Shown here one piece after another: positions 51,822 to 60,463 of a stretch of DNA of 64,000 nucleotides (the first letter of the stretch is position 1; each line of letters begins with the position of its first letter). The position numbers and the translations under genes were made by a program. The notes under the pieces were generated by a model. The model saw only the letters and a program-made list of their open reading frames with translations, did no database searches and had not been told where the DNA came from. The stretch covers positions 2,666,001-2,730,000 of the forward strand of contig NZ_CP191258.1 of NCBI RefSeq assembly GCF_050410795.1, written 5' to 3'. The DNA comes from Fontivita pretiosa (GTDB taxonomy: Bacteria; Planctomycetota; Phycisphaerae; Tepidisphaerales; Tepidisphaeraceae).

Positions 51822-52700
51822 ATGACGGCGACCGTGGAGACGTACTCGATGCACCTGCCAAGCGGTATCCCCACGCTGAAGGATCTGGAAGCGCTGAAAC
51901 AGACCGAGCTGTATCGCCAGCACGTGCAGTTCAACCGCGATTTCCTCGACAAGCACGCCGCCGCGATGGCCAGGTATGGCAGGCATTGGGGGCTGAATCC
52001 TTTTTCGCTGTGGAGCCGGCGGTGGGAGTATCCTTTTGCGGCGCAACGACTTATCAACTATGCCTCCGCCCGCCCCAACCAGCCGCTGCGGGTGCTGGAT
52101 GCCGGTTCGGGCGTGACCTACTTCCCCTATTTCATCATCGAGCAGCTTCCCGCCGCCGAGTTCCTCTGCTGCGATTACGACCCCAGCTACGCCCGGCAAT
52201 TCGCCGACATCAACCGTGACCGCGGACAGCCACGGGTGGAGTTTCTCCAGGCCGATCTGCGAAAGCTGCCGATCGAAAGCGCCAGCCTCGATGCTGTCTG
52301 CTGCATCTCCGTGCTCGAGCACACCGACAGCTACGGCCAGATCATCCGGGAGTTCTCGCGCGTGTTGCGAGCGGGCGGGTTGTTTGTGCTTACCTTCGAC
52401 TTGTCGCTGGATGGGAAGTTCACGCTGCCCAGAGCGGCGGCCCAAGAGCTGCTGAAGGTGCTGGCGGAGAAGTTCGTGATGCCCGCCGGCTTCGACGCCG
52501 GTCGCGAGCTGGATCGCATGCACGAAAGCGGCATCCTCAGCACCGATCACGTGCGCAAAACCGAGCCGCAACTTCTGCCCTGGACGACGCCGGTGCGGGT
52601 GTACAAGGCCGTGCAGGACCTGTTTCAGGGCCGGGGCTGGACCGGCGGCTTCCGCTCGCGGACGATCTTCTGCATCGATGTGCTGAACAAAGGCGCCTGA
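51822..52700 (+). CDS. SAM-dependent methyltransferase (class I)
   Basis: A protein of about 292 residues. SAM-binding motif I is VLDAGSGVTYFPYF near residue 90, the acidic motif II CCDYDPSYARQF near 118, and motif III ADLRKLPIESASLDAVCC with VLEHTDSYGQIIREF. The pattern fits small-molecule or lipid/sugar methyltransferases encoded near glycan genes. Substrate unknown. The frame is open upstream through aguA, but the ATG at 51822 (or ATG 51849) starts the protein-like part. The membrane transferase that follows suggests an envelope role. Confidence 0.78.
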   Translation: MTATVETYSMHLPSGIPTLKDLEALKQTELYRQHVQFNRDFLDKHAAAMARYGRHWGLNPFSLWSRRWEYPFAAQRLINYASARPNQPLRVLDAGSGVTYFPYFIIEQLPAAEFLCCDYDPSYARQFADINRDRGQPRVEFLQADLRKLPIESASLDAVCCISVLEHTDSYGQIIREFSRVLRAGGLFVLTFDLSLDGKFTLPRAAAQELLKVLAEKFVMPAGFDAGRELDRMHESGILSTDHVRKTEPQLLPWTTPVRVYKAVQDLFQGRGWTGGFRSRTIFCIDVLNKGA

Positions 52701-52729
52701 GCGGGACTTTTCGTCAACAGACGCAACCG

Positions 52730-54586
52730 ATGAGCCACGAAGCCACCAAGCCACGAAGCGGTCGCTGGAACCTCGGCGGTGGCTTTGTGTCTTCGGGTCC
52801 GGGTGATCCGAGTTCCGCTGTTGTGGCAGAGACTTCGCATCAGGTGCCGGCGCGAGCCAGCGCGACAATCGCGACATCGCGCGATGCGATCGCCTTCGCG
52901 ATCACCTGTGTTCTGCTGCTGGCGATGTACCTGCCGCTTCAGAACCGCTGGTGGGTTCCCGGCGGCGACAGCGAAGTCTACATCGCCATCGCCCGAAACC
53001 TGGCGCTGGGCAACGGGTATCTGTTCAACGGCCAGCCGGTCAGCATGGTCCCGCCGGGCTGGTCGCAGGTCATGGCCTGGCTGATGAAGCTCTCGCCCAG
53101 CTTTCTGCTGCTGAAGCTGGTGAACATGAGCTGCATGTTCGGGGCGCTGGCGATAGGGTACTGGATCTGCCGGCGCTTCGCCGGGCCGGCGCTGTCGGCG
53201 CTGGTCATCGTCACCAGCGGTATCCTCTCCCACATCTACTCGCTGACGTTCTGGCTGCACAGCGACGCGCTGTTCTGCCTGATCTCGTCGGCGGCGCTGC
53301 TGCTGGCGATGCGGATCAACGAGGCGGGGCAACATCGCAGTTGGTGGTGGCGTTTTCCGCTTCTGGTGCTGCTGTGCGCCGCCAGCGTCTGGGTCCGCTG
53401 GGCCGGGATCTTCACCTGGCTGCTCGTCGCCGCCGCCCTGTACAACGGGCGACTTGTCCCCCGATGGGATCGGCTGATGTTCACGCTGCTGCTCAGCGGC
53501 GCCGTCACCGCCGCCACGTTCTTCGGGTTGCGATACAGCCTGGCCTCGGCGATTCCCCAGGACAAGGCCAGGCTCATCAAAAGCTGGGCTTCGGACGAGC
53601 CGCCCACGCCGATCATCGCCAGGGCCGACGCCACGGTGGCGCAGGCGTACCGGTTCTTCGACCCCGGCGGCGAGGGAGTCGGGGCATTGTTCGGCCGGGC
53701 GGGAAACTGGGGACAGTGGTTCAGCTACCTGCTGTGGCAGCCGCTGCGACTGGGCTGGAGCAACAAGTTCGTCGGCGCCGTGGCACTGCTGATCGGCTGG
53801 ATCGTGCTGCTGCCCCTGCTGGTGCACGCCTGCTGGGCCGCGACGCGCGCCCAGTGGCTCTGGCCGGCCATGCTGCTGTATGCCCTGGCGCTGGCGCTGA
53901 ACTGGCCAAGACCTAACGCGCGGTACTATGTCCCGCTGGCCTTTCTGATCGTGCTGGGCGTGTTCAAGGGAATGCAGATCATCCGCCAGCGGTTTCCCGC
54001 AGATCCGGTCGTGGCCGGATGCAAAGTGGCGCTGGGCTACTTCGTGGCGTCGCTGCTGCTGTGCAACGGCGCTTTATGGGCGGTGGATCTGTCCGTGGCG
54101 CGGTCGGACAACTTTTACGCCCGCTACGAGGCGGGACTGAACCGCGACCTGATCCAGGCGGCGCGCTGGCTGAATGACCGCGCGGTACAGGACGGGGAAA
54201 TCGCCGTCTCGGAGTACTACGTGAATCTTGGCCGCGGGCGGATCAGCCGACTGGGACTGCGGGCCACCACCATGCTGACCGGCAAGGCGATCGTATCCGT
54301 GCCGATCCGCTACACGCGGCAGGGAGCAGATCCGCGCCGCAACAGCGAGTTTCTCAAGTGGGCCAGAAGCACGGGGATCAAGTATGTCCTGTATCAGCCG
54401 CCGGTCTCGCCGTGGCGGGTGTTCCATTTCCGCATGCCCTGGCTTCAGGAAGCGATGACCGGAGAACCGGCCTACGACACCGGCGCTGGCTGGCGGCTGT
54501 ATGAGATCCCGCCCCAGGGCCAGGAGGCGATCCGCGTCAGCATCCAATACCCCGACGACTGGCCCACACGCGTGCCCGGGATGTAG
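52730..54586 (+). CDS. GT-C type membrane glycosyltransferase, paralogue 1
   Basis: A 618-residue multi-pass protein. After the first membrane segment the extracytoplasmic loop reads WWVPGGDSEVYIAIARNLA followed by FNGQPVSMVPPGWSQV, where the Asp-Glu pair and Pro-rich motif correspond to GT-C catalytic loops. About ten more hydrophobic segments and a C-terminal soluble domain follow. The next gene encodes a clear paralogue. The first 30 or so codons coincide with an inverted repeat (GAAGCCACCAAGCCAC with GTGGCTTTGTGTCTTC), so the annotated N-terminus may be an acquired repeat rather than conserved protein; an in-frame GTG at 52787 is an alternative start. Donor is presumably a polyprenyl-phosphate sugar. 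Confidence 0.75.
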   Translation: MSHEATKPRSGRWNLGGGFVSSGPGDPSSAVVAETSHQVPARASATIATSRDAIAFAITCVLLLAMYLPLQNRWWVPGGDSEVYIAIARNLALGNGYLFNGQPVSMVPPGWSQVMAWLMKLSPSFLLLKLVNMSCMFGALAIGYWICRRFAGPALSALVIVTSGILSHIYSLTFWLHSDALFCLISSAALLLAMRINEAGQHRSWWWRFPLLVLLCAASVWVRWAGIFTWLLVAAALYNGRLVPRWDRLMFTLLLSGAVTAATFFGLRYSLASAIPQDKARLIKSWASDEPPTPIIARADATVAQAYRFFDPGGEGVGALFGRAGNWGQWFSYLLWQPLRLGWSNKFVGAVALLIGWIVLLPLLVHACWAATRAQWLWPAMLLYALALALNWPRPNARYYVPLAFLIVLGVFKGMQIIRQRFPADPVVAGCKVALGYFVASLLLCNGALWAVDLSVARSDNFYARYEAGLNRDLIQAARWLNDRAVQDGEIAVSEYYVNLGRGRISRLGLRATTMLTGKAIVSVPIRYTRQGADPRRNSEFLKWARSTGIKYVLYQPPVSPWRVFHFRMPWLQEAMTGEPAYDTGAGWRLYEIPPQGQEAIRVSIQYPDDWPTRVPGM

Positions 54587-54613
54587 ATTCACACACAAGC
54601 ATCAGCCAAAGGC

Positions 54614-56296
54614 ATGTCCAGCACGGTGCACATGGTCGTTGAACAGCCGGCGAGCAGCGTCGCGACGGTGGCGCGTCGTCGCGGCTGGCTTCGCGGCGCG
54701 ACCTGGGGCGGCATCGTCGTGGCGATGGCGCTGCTCGGAATCTACGCCCTGCTGCACAACCCTTACTGGGTTCGCGGCGGAGACAGCGAGGTCTATATCG
54801 GCATCGCGCGTCGCCTGGCGGGCGGACAGGGCATGCGTTTCAACGGACAACCGGTGGCGATGGTGCCACCGGGCTGGCCGCTGCTGCTGGCGGCGGCGAT
54901 GAAGATCTCCACCTCCTTCGCCCTGCTGAAGCTGATCCCCATGCTGTCGATGGTGGGCGGGTTGACGATGTTCTATTTCGCGCTGCTGCGGGTGGTTCCG
55001 GGGCAGCGGGCGGGGATCGTCATCCTCAGCACCGCCCTGCTCGGGTCGGTGGCGCCGCTGACCTACTGGTTTCATGGTGAGGGGTTTTTCCTGCTGCTGT
55101 CGGCGGCGGCGCTGCTGCTGGCCTGCCAGATCAACGAAGGCAAGGCCGCGTGGTGGCGGATCGCGCTGTGCGTGGCACTGTGCGCCGCCAGCCTCACCGC
55201 CCGCTGGACGGGCATCCTCTTCTGGCCGCTGATCGCCGCGGCGCTGCTTCGCGGGCGGACGCTCTGGCCCAGGCTCGATCGCGCGTGGATCGCCGTGGGG
55301 CTGACGCTGCTGCTCACGCTGGCGACGTTTTTTGGCCTGCGGCGGGCGCTGCGCGTCGAGCAGCATCAGATCGATCCGCGTTTTGACGCGTCGCTGTCGG
55401 TGCCTTACGACATCGTCAACGAGGCCAGCGACCGCAAGAGCTACCTCGATCGTCTGCTCGACGCCGACCTGTGGGTCGCTGCCCTGCTCTGGTCGCCGCT
55501 GATGCCCTACGCCCAGGTGCGTCCGTATACCAGCGCCGCAGGATGGCTGGTGATCGGATTGTGCCTGCTGACGGTCATCGACGCGATCCGCCGGCGGCAG
55601 TGGATCTGGCTGGCGATGGCGGCGTATTGCGGGGCGCTGATCCTGAACTGGCCCAGCGCCGTGGCGCGGTATTTTGTGCCGGTGGCGCCGCTGCTGCTGG
55701 CGGCGACGTTGCAGGGATTCACCCGGGCGGCGGACTGGCTGCCAAAGCCCGAGTGGCGCCAGAACGTCGGTCTGGGACTGCGCGCCGGTTTCGCCGGGCT
55801 GGTCCTGCTGCCCAATGTCGCCTCGTATGCGATGGACGTCTGGGCGATGCGAGCGACGGATTTTTACGCGCGCTGGCAGGGCGGCACGGACAGGAGCCTG
55901 GTCGCCGCCGCCCGGTGGTTGCGCGACCATGATCTGAAGGACGGCGAGCTGGTCGTGACGCGGCGCTACTCGACGGTCAATTCGGACCGTTACACCAACG
56001 GGTGGATGCGCGCCGCGCACGTGCTGACCGATCGCGCCGTCATGACCATGCCCGATTCGCTTTCGCGAGACCCGGACAGCGCCGTGATCCAGTGGATGCA
56101 GCAGAACAACGCCCGATATTACCTGTACCTGCCTCGAGTGTACGTCTTCGGTCATTTCCGGCGGCTGTCGTGGAACGGAGTTCCGCTGTATCCGCAGGAC
56201 ACGGACTGGCGGCTGTACGAGCGAGTGGGCGAGCAGATCCGGCAGATCAGCGTCGAGCCGATCGAATCGGGCGTACGCAATGTCCCGGGCCTGTAG
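54614..56296 (+). CDS. GT-C type membrane glycosyltransferase, paralogue 2
   Basis: A 560-residue paralogue of the preceding protein: the loop YWVRGGDSEVYIGIARRLA and FNGQPVAMVPPGWPL match it almost word for word, as do the following hydrophobic segments and the late TDFYARWQGGTDRSLVAAARWL region. The pair arose by tandem duplication. It is encoded 27 bases downstream, so one operon is likely. The reaction is inferred to be transfer of sugar from a lipid carrier outside the cytoplasmic membrane. A weak AAAGG precedes the ATG very closely. Confidence 0.75.
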   Translation: MSSTVHMVVEQPASSVATVARRRGWLRGATWGGIVVAMALLGIYALLHNPYWVRGGDSEVYIGIARRLAGGQGMRFNGQPVAMVPPGWPLLLAAAMKISTSFALLKLIPMLSMVGGLTMFYFALLRVVPGQRAGIVILSTALLGSVAPLTYWFHGEGFFLLLSAAALLLACQINEGKAAWWRIALCVALCAASLTARWTGILFWPLIAAALLRGRTLWPRLDRAWIAVGLTLLLTLATFFGLRRALRVEQHQIDPRFDASLSVPYDIVNEASDRKSYLDRLLDADLWVAALLWSPLMPYAQVRPYTSAAGWLVIGLCLLTVIDAIRRRQWIWLAMAAYCGALILNWPSAVARYFVPVAPLLLAATLQGFTRAADWLPKPEWRQNVGLGLRAGFAGLVLLPNVASYAMDVWAMRATDFYARWQGGTDRSLVAAARWLRDHDLKDGELVVTRRYSTVNSDRYTNGWMRAAHVLTDRAVMTMPDSLSRDPDSAVIQWMQQNNARYYLYLPRVYVFGHFRRLSWNGVPLYPQDTDWRLYERVGEQIRQISVEPIESGVRNVPGL

Positions 56297-56340
56297 GGCC
56301 CTGTTGACGCACAACGGCGGGCGATGCCCGCCTTAATGTC

Positions 56341-57477
56341 TTGCACTCACGCGAGCCTGACAACCTCAGCATCGTCGTCCCGATCGTCGCGGGCGTGGGC
56401 AACGCTTTGATGGCCGTGCCGATGGTGCGGCAGCTCAAGCGCGCCCGACCACACGCCCGCGTCTGCGTTCTGGCGCGAATCAACGCGATGGCCGAACCGT
56501 TCCGGCGACTGCCCGGGGTGGACGAGGTGTTCGTCACCGGCAATGGCCTGCGCGGTCAGCTTCGGGCCGTGCGATGGATGCGGCAACACGTGCCGGACGT
56601 GTTGCTCATTCCCTTTCCGTCCAACCGCTGGCAGTACAACGCGCTGGCGCTGGCCAGCGGCGCGCGGCGCGTGATCGCGCATCGCTATCCGGTGGGCCAC
56701 GTGCGGACGCTGGCGTTTGTGGTGGGCGATCGACTGGAGGCGCAGCGGGGTATTCACGACGTCGTGCAGAACCTGCGCCTGCTGCAACTGCTGGACGTCG
56801 AGCCAGACCCGACCGAGCCGCCGCGATTCGCCCTGGGTGAACACGACCGCAACCGCGCACGCCAGCTTCTGGGCGCCGCGGGCGTCGGCGATGACGCCAC
56901 CTTCATCGCCATCCACGCCGGAAGCGCCAAAACCGTGCTGGCGCGGGCGAAGCGCTGGCCGGCCGACAACTACGCGCAGCTCATTCGCATGCTTCAGCAG
57001 CAGGTGTGCGACGACATCGTGCTTTTGGAGGGACCGGATGAGACAGGCGTTGGCGATGAGATCCTCAATGCCCTGGGCAGCAATGCGCAACGAGGCGATC
57101 ACGGCGTGCACGTGATGCGTCTGAGCGGGCCGCTGGGCGACGCCGCGGCGGTGCTGGAGCGGGCGCGATTGTACGTCGGATCGGATTCGGGGCTGGCGCA
57201 TCTGGCCGCGGCGGTGGGAACGCCCCCGGTCACGCTGTTCGCCCCGGCCGACCCGGATCGCGTCTGCCCGTTCGGATATCGGCATCTGGTGGTGCAGTCG
57301 CCACGCAACTGCGGACCGTGCTTTTTGTACCCGTGGCAGGCGACGCGGCCCGTGGTTCGCTGCCGCGAGCCGTACTGCATCAGCGCGATCACGGTCTCGA
57401 TGGTGATGGATGCGGTGCATCGTGCGCTGCGGGAGACTGCGCCCGTGGCCGCAACAAACAAGGCGGTGCACGTATGA
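56341..57477 (+). CDS. Family 9 glycosyltransferase (heptosyltransferase-like)
   Basis: A 378-residue GT-B protein of the ADP-heptose:LPS heptosyltransferase family. The N-terminal IVVPIVAGVGNALMAVPMVRQLK is the usual G-x-G-D/N-x-L start; the C-terminal half has IAIHAGSAKTVLARAKRWPADNYAQLI and YVGSDSGLAHLAAAVGTPPVTLF with the donor-binding SDSGLAHLA motif. It should add a heptose-like sugar to an envelope glycan. TTG 56341 is the probable start, without a ribosome-binding site. Its stop overlaps the next start as ATGA. Confidence 0.82.
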   Translation: MHSREPDNLSIVVPIVAGVGNALMAVPMVRQLKRARPHARVCVLARINAMAEPFRRLPGVDEVFVTGNGLRGQLRAVRWMRQHVPDVLLIPFPSNRWQYNALALASGARRVIAHRYPVGHVRTLAFVVGDRLEAQRGIHDVVQNLRLLQLLDVEPDPTEPPRFALGEHDRNRARQLLGAAGVGDDATFIAIHAGSAKTVLARAKRWPADNYAQLIRMLQQQVCDDIVLLEGPDETGVGDEILNALGSNAQRGDHGVHVMRLSGPLGDAAAVLERARLYVGSDSGLAHLAAAVGTPPVTLFAPADPDRVCPFGYRHLVVQSPRNCGPCFLYPWQATRPVVRCREPYCISAITVSMVMDAVHRALRETAPVAATNKAVHV

Positions 57478-58496
57478 GCCTGCTGCCGGCCGACACCTCG
57501 CCGCAGGATGCACCGGCGCCCGCCCGATCGCCGCGGCGGCTGCTGATCCGCAGCCTCAAGTGGATCCTGCTGCTGCTGGTGCTGGGTCTGGTGGGCCGCG
57601 CGCTGTACCGGCAGCTTGCGCTGATCGATTTGGCGACGCTGCGTTTCAGGCCCGCGCCGCTGCTGGGCGCGGTTGCGGCGCTGCTGGTGGTCCCGCTGGT
57701 GCAGCTCGTGTCGTATCGGGTGATGCTCGGCGCCTACGCGCACGCCCCGCCGTGGGGCGCTCTGGCGGCGGCGGCGTGGATCCCGATGCTGGGCAAGTAC
57801 ATCCCCGGAAAGCTCGCCAGCTTCGCCGGCGCGGTTTACCTGCTGCGAAAGTTTCAGATCCCCGGCGCCATTGCCCTCAGCGTTGTGCTGGCACTGGATG
57901 GCATGATGATCGTCACGGGGCTGATCGTCGGCGCGCCTCTGCTGCTGTGGCCGCCGGTGCAGCAGATTCTACCGCTGGGCTGGCTGTGGTGCATGCTGGT
58001 CATCATGGCAGGGCTGGTGTGCCTGCACCCGCAGATCTACGGACGCATCGTGAACTTCGCGCTGCGAAGGCTCAGACGCCAGCCCCTGGATCACATGCCG
58101 CCGCTGCGGGTCTACGGCTGGCCGGTGATCTGCTGCTTCGTGCAGTGGATCGCGGTGGGGCTGACGCTGTGGCTGCTGGGGCTTTCGGTGGGGCAGGTCT
58201 CGGCGCAGCGGCTTCCGCTGCTGGTGGGCATCGGAGGTCTGGCGTACACGGTCAGCTACCTGGTGCTGTTTGCGCCTGGGGGGTTTGGCGTTCGCGAGGC
58301 GATCTTTCTGGGGGCGCTGAAGAACGTGGTTGTCCCGGCGCCGGCGGCGGCGATCGTCGTGGTCGGCACGCGCATCGTGCAAATCCTGGTGGAACTGCTG
58401 ATCGCGCTGGTCGGGATGCTGATCCTGCGGATCGTCACGGCCCGCGCCGCTCAGGATCGCCGCGACGGCTTGCTGGCCAGCAACACCACCCGGTAG
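57474..58496 (+). CDS. Flippase-like membrane protein (LPG synthase TM domain family)
   Basis: A 340-residue protein with eight or nine membrane helices and the family motifs WIPMLGKYIPGKLAS and VLFAPGGFGVREAIFLG. This domain is the flippase part of MprF and of many stand-alone proteins encoded in polysaccharide loci, and may move lipid-linked intermediates. It is translationally coupled to the GT9 gene by an ATGA overlap, pointing to a shared pathway. Its 3' end overlaps the convergent methyltransferase gene by 46 bases. Confidence 0.82.
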   Translation: MSLLPADTSPQDAPAPARSPRRLLIRSLKWILLLLVLGLVGRALYRQLALIDLATLRFRPAPLLGAVAALLVVPLVQLVSYRVMLGAYAHAPPWGALAAAAWIPMLGKYIPGKLASFAGAVYLLRKFQIPGAIALSVVLALDGMMIVTGLIVGAPLLLWPPVQQILPLGWLWCMLVIMAGLVCLHPQIYGRIVNFALRRLRRQPLDHMPPLRVYGWPVICCFVQWIAVGLTLWLLGLSVGQVSAQRLPLLVGIGGLAYTVSYLVLFAPGGFGVREAIFLGALKNVVVPAPAAAIVVVGTRIVQILVELLIALVGMLILRIVTARAAQDRRDGLLASNTTR

Positions 58497-59254
58497 ATCG
58501 CAAGCTGCCGAAAGATCGGCTGCATGCTCCACAGCCGCTCCAGCCAGTTGAAGATCGGGATCATCGAAGGCGGCTCGATGTGCCGCGCGATCTCAAAACC
58601 CGCCTCTTGCAGCGCCTGCTTGATCACCGGGGCCGTGCGAAGCCCGGTGTGCGCCGGATGCTGCTTGAGGATGATGTTGTAGTGCTTGAGCCGTTCGATC
58701 CAGTGCAGCGGATTGGGCGTGTAGATGAAGTAGGTTCCGCCCGGTTTGAGCAGCCGATACGCCTCTCGGAAGATCGCCATCATCGTCTCGTAGCCGCAAT
58801 GTTCGGTCACGTCGGCGCTGAGGGCCTTGTCGAATGAGGCGTCGGGGATGTGGGGCAGGTGGCCGGCGTCGCCGACTTCGAAGCTGGCCTGCGGAAACTG
58901 GGCACAATGCCGTCGCGCGGTCTGGATCGCCACTTCCGAGAGGTCCACGCCGTGGACAATCGCTCCCTTGCTGGAAAGAAAATGCGCCGCCAGTCCCGCG
59001 CCGCAGCCCAGGTCGATGATCCGATCGCCCGGGCGTGGGTCCAGACACTCCTGCATCCACTTCAGCCGCCACTTGTGGCTGCGGTAATGCTGGTTCTCCA
59101 GGATCCACTGGTAGTAGGCCTGGTTGTACTCCTCGGTGGTGTACGAGGGATCGGCCGGTCTTATGCGAAGATCGCCGTCGGCAGTGGTATTGGCGTTGGA
59201 CACTGGCGTGAAAATATCCGGTCGGGACGGAATGTTCCAGCGCGGCCCGGACAT
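58451..59254 (-). CDS. SAM-dependent methyltransferase (class I)
   Basis: A 267-residue methyltransferase. SAM motif I is IIDLGCGAGLAAHFL near residue 79, followed by VHGVDLSEVAI, FEVGDAGHLPHIPDASFD and FREAYRLLKPGGTYF. The lead YYQWILENQHYRSHKWRLKWM resembles ubiquinone/menaquinone- or sugar-methyltransferase relatives encoded with glycan genes. It is convergent with and overlaps the flippase-like gene. Substrate unknown. Confidence 0.8.
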   Translation of the reverse strand: MSGPRWNIPSRPDIFTPVSNANTTADGDLRIRPADPSYTTEEYNQAYYQWILENQHYRSHKWRLKWMQECLDPRPGDRIIDLGCGAGLAAHFLSSKGAIVHGVDLSEVAIQTARRHCAQFPQASFEVGDAGHLPHIPDASFDKALSADVTEHCGYETMMAIFREAYRLLKPGGTYFIYTPNPLHWIERLKHYNIILKQHPAHTGLRTAPVIKQALQEAGFEIARHIEPPSMIPIFNWLERLWSMQPIFRQLAIYRVVLLASKPSRRS

Positions 59255-59456
59255 TGCCCCGCACGGCGGGCGGGTCGGGCATCGGGCGGCCGCGGGCTTG
59301 GCGGGGACTTGATGATTTCGCGGCGTTTTTGTGTATACTTCGCGGCCCGGACGCGGGAGCCTTCAACTGGGGCTGGTTGGCGGTTGCCGGTGGTTCCCGT
59401 GCTGCTTCCGGTGGTTGTCAGTTTGATCCACACACGCAGTTGCAGGAGGCAACATC

Positions 59457-59888
59457 ATGGCGGACATCGCTGGGCAGGCAGAGTTCCCGACGATCATCGG
59501 GCCTGACGCGTCGTTCAAGGGGGAAATGACTTTCGAGAAGGGCCTGCGGCTTCAGGGCAAGTTCGACGGCAAGATCAACACCGCCGGACGGTTGCACGTG
59601 GCGCGTGAGGCGAAGATGAACGCCGACGTGGAGGCCGGCGCCATCGTCGTCGAGGGCGAAGTGCGCGGCAATCTCTCCGCCAACGACCGCATCGAGCTCA
59701 AAGCCAGCGCGCGCTATGAAGGAGACCTTCGCGCCAGCAAGCTGGTGGTGGATGAGGGAGCGGTGTTCAGCGGGCACGTATCGGTCGGCCCGGACGCGAC
59801 CAAGGGTCGTGCCCCCGCGACCGCGGCAGGGCTGGGCGGCGCAAAGCCTCCTGCCGCACCCGTCGCCGCCACGCCGGTCAAGGCGTAG
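59457..59888 (+). CDS. Bactofilin
   Basis: A 143-residue polymer-forming cytoskeletal protein. FPTIIGPDASFKGEMTF begins the right-handed beta-helix, whose turns follow as IVVEGEVRGNLSANDRIEL and YEGDLRASKLVVDEGAVFSG. Bactofilins form filaments that position envelope enzymes. The C-terminal tail is Ala/Pro-rich. AGGAGG lies upstream of the ATG. It is followed by a second, zinc-ribbon bactofilin gene. Confidence 0.92.
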   Translation: MADIAGQAEFPTIIGPDASFKGEMTFEKGLRLQGKFDGKINTAGRLHVAREAKMNADVEAGAIVVEGEVRGNLSANDRIELKASARYEGDLRASKLVVDEGAVFSGHVSVGPDATKGRAPATAAGLGGAKPPAAPVAATPVKA

Positions 59889-60007
59889 CTCGCCTCGGCG
59901 GTGATGGCCTGACGAGGTCTGTGTCCATCCGGTTCTGATCTGGCTGGCCTGGAGTCAACTCATCACGCTTTCCTGGCCGCCGCCCGCGCCCGGGCTGTTG
60001 CTGAGTC

Positions 60008-60439
60008 ATGGCTTCTGCGACCTACAGCGTGCCCCCACCCGATGATCGGCAGATCATCGTCTGCCTCTACTGCGCCAAGCCGCTGGAGATCAGCCGAAAG
60101 GCCATGAGCGTCACCTGCAAGTTCTGCCACAAGCCCCTGCGACTGGAAGACGTGCAGATCAAGGTCTACGAGGCCAGACGACACATCGACACCTGCGGCG
60201 TGGTGACGGTGGAGAAAAAAGGCAACGTTGTGGCCGACCGAATCCTGTGCGGCGGAGCGATCATCCGCGGCAAGGTCAAGGCGGCGATCACCAGCCGCGG
60301 GCCGGTCCTGGTCGGACCCGAGGCCGAAATCAAGGGCGATGTGACCGCCCCGACTCTGGCGGTTGGCGCCGGGGCCATCCTCGAAGGCCAATACCGCATC
60401 GGGCAGTTCGAGCAGGACGATTCCGCGCGCAAGCGTTGA
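60008..60439 (+). CDS. Bactofilin-family protein with N-terminal zinc ribbon
   Basis: A 143-residue protein. Residues 15-50 form a zinc ribbon, CLYCAKPLEISRKAMSVTC followed by KFCHKPL, i.e. C-x2-C and C-x2-C. The rest is a bactofilin-like beta-helix (VVADRILCGGAIIRGKVKA, GPEAEIKGDVTAPTLAVGAG). It could be recruited to the first bactofilin's filament through the shared fold. No ribosome-binding site is seen before ATG 60008. It lies 119 bases from the first bactofilin gene. Confidence 0.82.
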   Translation: MASATYSVPPPDDRQIIVCLYCAKPLEISRKAMSVTCKFCHKPLRLEDVQIKVYEARRHIDTCGVVTVEKKGNVVADRILCGGAIIRGKVKAAITSRGPVLVGPEAEIKGDVTAPTLAVGAGAILEGQYRIGQFEQDDSARKR

Positions 60440-60463
60440 GCAACGGGCGAACAGGCCATTTGC

